A stretch of DNA of 10,417 nt from an uncultured Planctomycetia bacterium (GTDB taxonomy: Bacteria; Planctomycetota; UBA1135; GCA-002686595): contig CALFYL010000056.1 of assembly GCA_937952135.1 (NCBI GenBank), positions 1 through 10,417 of the forward strand. The letters run 5' to 3'. Both the position numbers and the translations under genes were made by a program. Below the pieces are notes generated by a model. It was not told the DNA's origin, did not search any database, and worked only from the letters and a program-made list of their open reading frames with translations. This document shows, one piece after another, positions 6,742 through 10,417 of the stretch (position 1 is its first letter; each line of letters opens with the position of its first letter).

Positions 6742-7881
6742 TCAAGGTTTGCCGCCCGTCACGAGGTCGAGGAACGGCGCGAGATCGAGCTGGTAGCGGC
6801 GCGTCATCGCCGTGCGCCACTGCACGTACTCGACGTTCTGGAGCGGCTCGCGCTCGAGGCTGGCCTCGATGCCCGGGGCGTCGCCCGGCCAGCGCACCTC
6901 GCGGCCGTCCTCGCGCGAGTCGACCTTGAACAGCAGCCACGCGCCGGACTGCTCGACCGGACCCGCCACGGAACCCACTTCCGCGCCGAACGCCACGCGC
7001 GCGAGCTCCTGGCTCTCCGTGCGCACGATCGGGACGTTCGTGTAGCCCGCCTGCTCGTCCTCGCCGAGTCCGTGCTCCGCGGCGACGGCCTCGAAGCTCT
7101 TGCCCGCCGCCAGTTCGGCCTGGGCGGTCGCGAGCTTCTCCTTGTCGCGGAATTCGCTGATGCGGACGCGGCACAGGCCGCATTCGAGCTCCCAGGCGCG
7201 CACGCAGCGCTCGGCGAGCAGCGACACGATGGCGTCCTGGCGCATCGTCTCGCGGTAGAGCTTGGGGTCGATCTCGAGGTTGCGGCGAACGTGTTCGTCG
7301 AAGCTCAGCGTCGAGCCTTTGTCGGCCAGCCGCTTTTCGATCGCCGCCACGGCTTTGGATACGGCGCTGTCGACCGCTCTGCCGCCGAGCTGGATGTGAA
7401 GGCGGTCGGCCTCGAACAGCACGAGCCGCGAAAAGACCATCTGCTCGACGACTTCGCGCGCCGCGCCGCCGTCGTGGATCCACAGCCGGCGCAGGAATTC
7501 GGAGGTCAGCAGCGGGTCGCCGCCGACGCGGCCGAGCAGCGCCGGCGGGGAGGCCGGAGGAGAGGCAGGCGCGGCGGCTTGCTCGGCGGACGCGGTCGGC
7601 GCGGGCTTCGCGCTGGCGGTCGCGTCCGCCGGCGTCGGATTCTGGGCCGGATTCGGCGCTACCTGCGGCTGGGGACTCGGCGTCGGATTCTGCGCCGAGG
7701 CCTGCGAAGAACCCTTGCTCGGCGCCGGCGCCGACGTCGGATCGGGGCTCGCGACGCGCTCGGCGGGCTTCAACTGCGAGCGCTCGGGGTTCTCCGTCGC
7801 CGTGCACGCCGCGGCGAGAGCGAGAGCGGCTCCGAGAGCGAGCGGCGCGCCCAGGGCCGCGGTGAGTCGACGCGCGCTCAT
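6742..7881 (-). CDS. Parvulin/SurA-like lipoprotein
   Basis: This 379-residue protein is probably an exported lipid-anchored folding factor. It starts with a lipoprotein signal (Arg pair, hydrophobic Ala/Leu stretch) ending in LAAAC with C26; alanine at -3 is less usual than leucine. Residues of about 27-95 are a Pro/Ala/Ser/Thr-rich linker with a repeated AQNPTP. A helical region (about 98-225) resembles a SurA-type N-terminal domain. From about 238 a PpiC-like domain appears, with AQAELAAGKSFEAVAAEHG, then ELARVAFGAEVGSVAGPVE and AWLLFKVDSRED. The expected active-site histidine of the first strand is not evident (RVRISEF instead), so isomerase activity is uncertain. Three cysteines (C226, C234, C237) cluster just before that domain. 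The reading frame extends far upstream, but ATG 7881 is chosen because it overlaps the preceding stop as ATGA and opens directly into the signal peptide. No Shine-Dalgarno is visible, consistent with coupling. Confidence 0.8.
   Translation of the reverse strand: MSARRLTAALGAPLALGAALALAAACTATENPERSQLKPAERVASPDPTSAPAPSKGSSQASAQNPTPSPQPQVAPNPAQNPTPADATASAKPAPTASAEQAAAPASPPASPPALLGRVGGDPLLTSEFLRRLWIHDGGAAREVVEQMVFSRLVLFEADRLHIQLGGRAVDSAVSKAVAAIEKRLADKGSTLSFDEHVRRNLEIDPKLYRETMRQDAIVSLLAERCVRAWELECGLCRVRISEFRDKEKLATAQAELAAGKSFEAVAAEHGLGEDEQAGYTNVPIVRTESQELARVAFGAEVGSVAGPVEQSGAWLLFKVDSREDGREVRWPGDAPGIEASLEREPLQNVEYVQWRTAMTRRYQLDLAPFLDLVTGGKP
7631..7692. repeat. Direct repeat inside the lipoprotein linker
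   Basis: GGCGTCGGATTCTG occurs at 7631-7644 and again at 7679-7692, 48 bp apart and in frame. On the coding strand both copies encode the QNPTP core of the linker, suggesting a past internal duplication in this disordered segment. Confidence 0.6.
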
Positions 7882-9557
7882 CGGTACCACACGCGTCGGA
7901 ACACGCCCATGTGGAAGCACGTCGGGCACTTCGCGAGGCTCACCTGGCCGCCCGTCACGCGCTGGCCGCCCTGCGCGTTGCCGGCGTTCAATTGCCCGCG
8001 GATGTTCACGATCTCGCGCACGCCGCGGCCGCCGCAGTCGGGGCAATTCGTGAACGACGGCTCGCGCAGCATGTACTCGCCCGAGTGCTCGACGTGGTGC
8101 GCGAGCATCCACAGCGACTTCGAGGAGCTCTGGAACTCCATCCAGAAGCCGTCGCGGTCCTCGCTTTCGCTCTGGGAACCGCCGGCCGACTTGCGCAGCA
8201 ACTCTTGGTTCTGGAGGTAGCGCTTCACGCGGTCCTCGAGTTCCTTGCGCGCCGCGTCGGTCTCCGACAACTCCTTCGGCGCCTCCTCTTGCTTGTCGAG
8301 GCCCTTGCGCGCCTCGGACTCGCCGAGCAGCCACGTGCCCTGCCCGTAGGTCGCCGAACGCCAGCGCCCGGGCTGCCGCTCCGCCCAGTAGCGGCGCACG
8401 AGATCCGGCGTCGCTTCGCGCGTCACCGTCTTCGCCACTTCCTTGGTCACGTTCTCGACGAGGTCGTTCCGCAGGCCCTGGTCGAGGTAATCGAGCGCCG
8501 CCTCGATGGTCAGCTCCGGCGTGCGCGCCTTTTGATCGAGCAACCGCGGCAGCCACCGCAGCCACGCCTCGGAGACGCGCTCCTTGAGCTTGGCGTCGCG
8601 CGCCTTGATCACCTGCGCCTTCTTCTTCGCCGCGTCGGCTCGCAGCGGGCTGTTCTCGAAGCTCGCGACGAAGGCGTCGGCCTTCGCGACCGCGTCGTCG
8701 AAGCGGCCGCGCGCCCGCAGCATGTCGATCTCGCGCAGCGCGTCGATCTGCGTCTGGAGCGCGACCTTCGCCGTGTTGCGCTCGAGCGCGGCGGCAAGCT
8801 CGTTCTTGCGGAACTCCGGATCGATCGCGCGCGCCGCCTGGAAGTGCTCGATGGCGTGCGCGAAGTCGTAGATGCGCTCGCAGTACCCGCCCATGTCCCA
8901 GTGAGCTTCGGGCGAGCTGGTGTCGAGCTTCGCGACTTCGCTCTTGTACAGCTCCTCGCGCGAGTAGATCTCGAGCGCGCTGACTTTCACGCGCGTCGGC
9001 GGCGCCTTGATCTGCATCTTCGGCACCGGGTAGGTGCTCGTCGCGGTCTTGATCCAGAAGGCGTCCTCGGTCTGATTGAGGATCACGCCGACGATGTCGC
9101 GGCCGTCGTTCAGGAACAGGCGCTCGGCCTCGATCATGATCTCCTCGCCGCTGCGGTCGATGTAGCCGAAGCGATCCTGCAGCGACTCGGCGAGCGCGGG
9201 CGCGAGTTGGTTCCACGGCAGGCGCACGCGGCCGCCGGTGTCGAGCCGCTCGACGTGCAGGGTTTGCGCGTCGTGCCCGACGATCGAGCCCCACAGGATG
9301 GCGCCGTCGAAGAGCTGCAGCATGGTGGTCTCGCGCGCGGCGGCCGGCTCCTCCGGTGGAGTGAGCTGGGCCCGCACAGCGGTCGGGTCCTGCGGCGCTG
9401 GAACGGCCTGGCGCGAGGCGAACGCGCTCGAGAGCGACGCGAGGGCGAATCCCACGGCGAGCGCGCCGCGGTGCAAGGCGCTCGATCTCGCGCGAACGAG
9501 TGCGTGGCGCGTGGGCGATTCCGCCAAAGTGCTCGTGGAATTCATCGTGTCGTTCAT
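7878..9557 (-). CDS. Secreted protein with SH3/Sm-like N-terminal modules and C-terminal DnaJ-type zinc-ribbon motif
   Basis: I do not recognise this 559-residue protein as a named family. It has a long N-region and a hydrophobic signal (about 31-47) with a likely cleavage after AFA (45-47). Two small beta-rich modules follow, each starting at a DG turn (DGAILWGSIVGHDAQTLHVE from about 84; NDGRDIVGVILNQTEDAFWI from about 150), possibly SH3- or Sm-like. Next come a TPR-like stretch (YDFAHAIEHFQAARAIDPEF) and a charged, probably coiled helical region. The C-terminus has CPDCGGRG (C505, C508), an exact CxxCxGxG DnaJ zinc-finger motif, paired with CPTC (C544, C547) 35 residues later, enough for one zinc site. 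The frame is open far upstream, but ATG 9557 is chosen for its GAGG ribosome binding site 7 bases upstream and its ATGA overlap with the pseudopilin stop. A role in assembling or organising exported proteins is only an inference from its pilin and chaperone neighbours. Confidence 0.75.
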   Translation of the reverse strand: MNDTMNSTSTLAESPTRHALVRARSSALHRGALAVGFALASLSSAFASRQAVPAPQDPTAVRAQLTPPEEPAAARETTMLQLFDGAILWGSIVGHDAQTLHVERLDTGGRVRLPWNQLAPALAESLQDRFGYIDRSGEEIMIEAERLFLNDGRDIVGVILNQTEDAFWIKTATSTYPVPKMQIKAPPTRVKVSALEIYSREELYKSEVAKLDTSSPEAHWDMGGYCERIYDFAHAIEHFQAARAIDPEFRKNELAAALERNTAKVALQTQIDALREIDMLRARGRFDDAVAKADAFVASFENSPLRADAAKKKAQVIKARDAKLKERVSEAWLRWLPRLLDQKARTPELTIEAALDYLDQGLRNDLVENVTKEVAKTVTREATPDLVRRYWAERQPGRWRSATYGQGTWLLGESEARKGLDKQEEAPKELSETDAARKELEDRVKRYLQNQELLRKSAGGSQSESEDRDGFWMEFQSSSKSLWMLAHHVEHSGEYMLREPSFTNCPDCGGRGVREIVNIRGQLNAGNAQGGQRVTGGQVSLAKCPTCFHMGVFRRVWYR

Positions 9558-10096
9558 CGTGAGGCCTCGCTTCCGGGTGCGGCGCCGCCCCTTGCTGGCG
9601 CGGTCCCGTCGGATTCCTTGGTCATCTGATCCACCATCAAGCGCCGCAAGCGCTCGGCGAAGGGAACTTCGCGCAACATCAAGGTCTGAAAGGTCTTCGT
9701 GCGCACGCGCCCGCCGGACATCCAGTGCACTTCGATGTCGACGCGGTAGCGCAGCGGGCCGCCGGGGCGGCCATCGTTCGGATCGCCGCTCGCGCGCGCA
9801 CTGTAGCTCACGCCCGGATGGCCCGGGACCTCGCGGTCCTCGATCGCGATCGGCGGGCCGACGATCCACTCGTTCGAGCCCGGCTCCTGCACCAGCGGAA
9901 AAAGCGTTTCTTCGAGGTCGGCGACGAGCGCCTCGACGCTGATCGCGGCGGCGCTCTTGAGCGCGGCGGTGCGCGTCATCGCGGCGCCGAAGGAGAGCAG
10001 TCCGAGGATCGCCGTCATGCCGAGCAGGAGGATCGACATGGCGACGAGCACCTCGAGGATCGTGAAGCCGCGGCGCGTTTCGGAGCGTGTGCGCAT
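9554..10096 (-). CDS. Type II secretion/type IV pilin-like pseudopilin (GspI/PilV-like)
   Basis: This 180-residue protein carries a textbook class III prepilin signal: a short basic leader ending RRG (8-10), then FTILEVLVAMSILLLG. Prepilin peptidase would cut after G10 and methylate F11, and E15 is the conserved Glu at position +5 needed for assembly. The hydrophobic helix (about 11-38) is followed by a soluble C-terminal domain with a YRVDIEVHW strand and an Ala/Gly-rich tail. The motif and small size fit a minor pseudopilin (GspI or PilV type) rather than a major pilin; the exact subtype is not decided by the sequence. The ATG at 10096 abuts the preceding TGA, and the stop overlaps the next start by 4 bp, so translation of the three genes is linked. 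No secretion ATPase or secretin is within the window. Confidence 0.85.
   Translation of the reverse strand: MRTRSETRRGFTILEVLVAMSILLLGMTAILGLLSFGAAMTRTAALKSAAAISVEALVADLEETLFPLVQEPGSNEWIVGPPIAIEDREVPGHPGVSYSARASGDPNDGRPGGPLRYRVDIEVHWMSGGRVRTKTFQTLMLREVPFAERLRRLMVDQMTKESDGTAPARGGAAPGSEASR
9565..9568 (-). promoter_or_regulatory. Ribosome binding site of the secreted zinc-ribbon protein
   Basis: GAGG on the minus strand lies 7 bases before the ATG at 9557, inside the end of the pseudopilin gene. With the ATGA overlap it fixes this start over any upstream in-frame codon. Confidence 0.55.
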
Positions 10097-10417
10097 TCAG
10101 AGCCCCCACTCTCCGCGGTGCTGCGCGATCGGCGCCTCGCGCACGAGCGTGCGGCCGAAGTGCACGAGCGCGCCCACATCGTGGTGCGCCGGCTTCGTGC
10201 CGCGCCGCGCGCGACGCACCGCGACCGTCGAGCCGGCGACGCTCACGACTTCCATCCACTCTGACCCGAGCAGCACGTGGCCGCCGAGCGCGGGCAGGCG
10301 CTCGGAGTTGTCGACCTCGAGCACGGTGTCCTGCGCGCCGCAGAAGCGCGCGAGGCGCGTGCGGCGTTTGAAGTCCGACGGGCTCTCGAGCTCGAGCTCG
10401 AAGCGCACGCGGCGCGG
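10097..10417 (-). CDS. 3' part of an unidentified gene, possibly another pseudopilin
   Basis: The frame is open to the window edge and ends with TGA at 10097-10099, so only about 106 C-terminal residues are visible; an internal GTG at 10408 is unlikely to be the real start. The segment begins RRVRFELELESPSD and continues as an apparently beta-rich domain with EWMEVVSVAGSTVAVRRARR and GTKPAHHDVGALVHF. This recalls the 'value/binding ... generates a repeating strand' pattern found at the ends of some pilin-like and phage tail-like proteins, but it is not diagnostic. Its position immediately before a pseudopilin gene, with TGA directly abutting ATG, makes a second pseudopilin (PilW/GspJ-like) the most reasonable guess. 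No start, signal or catalytic motif can be judged. Confidence 0.6.
   Translation of the reverse strand, partial: PRRVRFELELESPSDFKRRTRLARFCGAQDTVLEVDNSERLPALGGHVLLGSEWMEVVSVAGSTVAVRRARRGTKPAHHDVGALVHFGRTLVREAPIAQHRGEWGL

Noticed and set aside
7882..9294. Upstream extension of the lipoprotein frame
   Set aside because: The frame is open to 9294 but overlaps the secreted zinc-ribbon gene in another frame; the lipoprotein signal peptide and ATGA overlap place the start at 7881.
9558..10259. Upstream extension of the zinc-ribbon protein frame
   Set aside because: It would overlap the whole pseudopilin gene; a ribosome binding site, signal peptide and ATGA overlap support 9557.

Overview
The window comes from a GC-rich (around 70% by eye) bacterium with a diderm-type envelope. 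It encodes an inner-membrane SanA-like protein, a PpiD-like membrane-anchored chaperone, a lipoprotein, secreted proteins and pseudopilins. A Planctomycetota or Myxococcota-like source fits the GC content, the long low-complexity linkers and the gene mix, but nothing here fixes the phylum. No mobile element, tRNA, rRNA or CRISPR array was seen, and most long open frames besides the genes listed are GC-driven shadows.

Left part (1-3668). A sanA-like gene runs leftward from 707. A 271-bp divergent intergenic region separates it from a rightward two-component pair: an OmpR/PhoB-class response regulator (979-1740) and, 110 bp on, a membrane histidine kinase (1851-3668). The kinase has a sensor region of about 310 residues that I do not recognise. 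It carries five cysteines, including a CxxC, and there is no HAMP domain.

Middle (3669-3762). Convergent transcription units meet in a 94-bp gap. It holds four copies of a 15-bp repeat and a likely intrinsic terminator for the leftward genes.

Right part (3763-10417). All genes run leftward. In transcription order they are: the 3' end of an unidentified gene (stop at 10097), a GspI/PilV-like pseudopilin (9554-10096), a secreted protein of 559 residues with a C-terminal DnaJ-type zinc-ribbon motif (7878-9557), a lipoprotein with a parvulin/SurA-like architecture (6742-7881), scpB (5892-6707), and a PpiD-like membrane protein (3763-5646). The first four are joined by TGA-ATG abutment or 4-bp ATGA overlaps, which indicates translational coupling. 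scpB follows 34 bp later. The PpiD-like gene lies 245 bp further on and could have its own promoter.

Taken together, the leftward cluster looks like an envelope, export and folding module (pseudopilins, an exported zinc-ribbon protein, two parvulin-family chaperone-like proteins) with the chromosome-segregation gene scpB embedded in it. The most interesting points are the exported DnaJ-like CxxCxGxG motif, the two parvulin-family proteins without an obvious catalytic signature, the cysteine-bearing kinase sensor, and the repeat array and terminator between the convergent genes.
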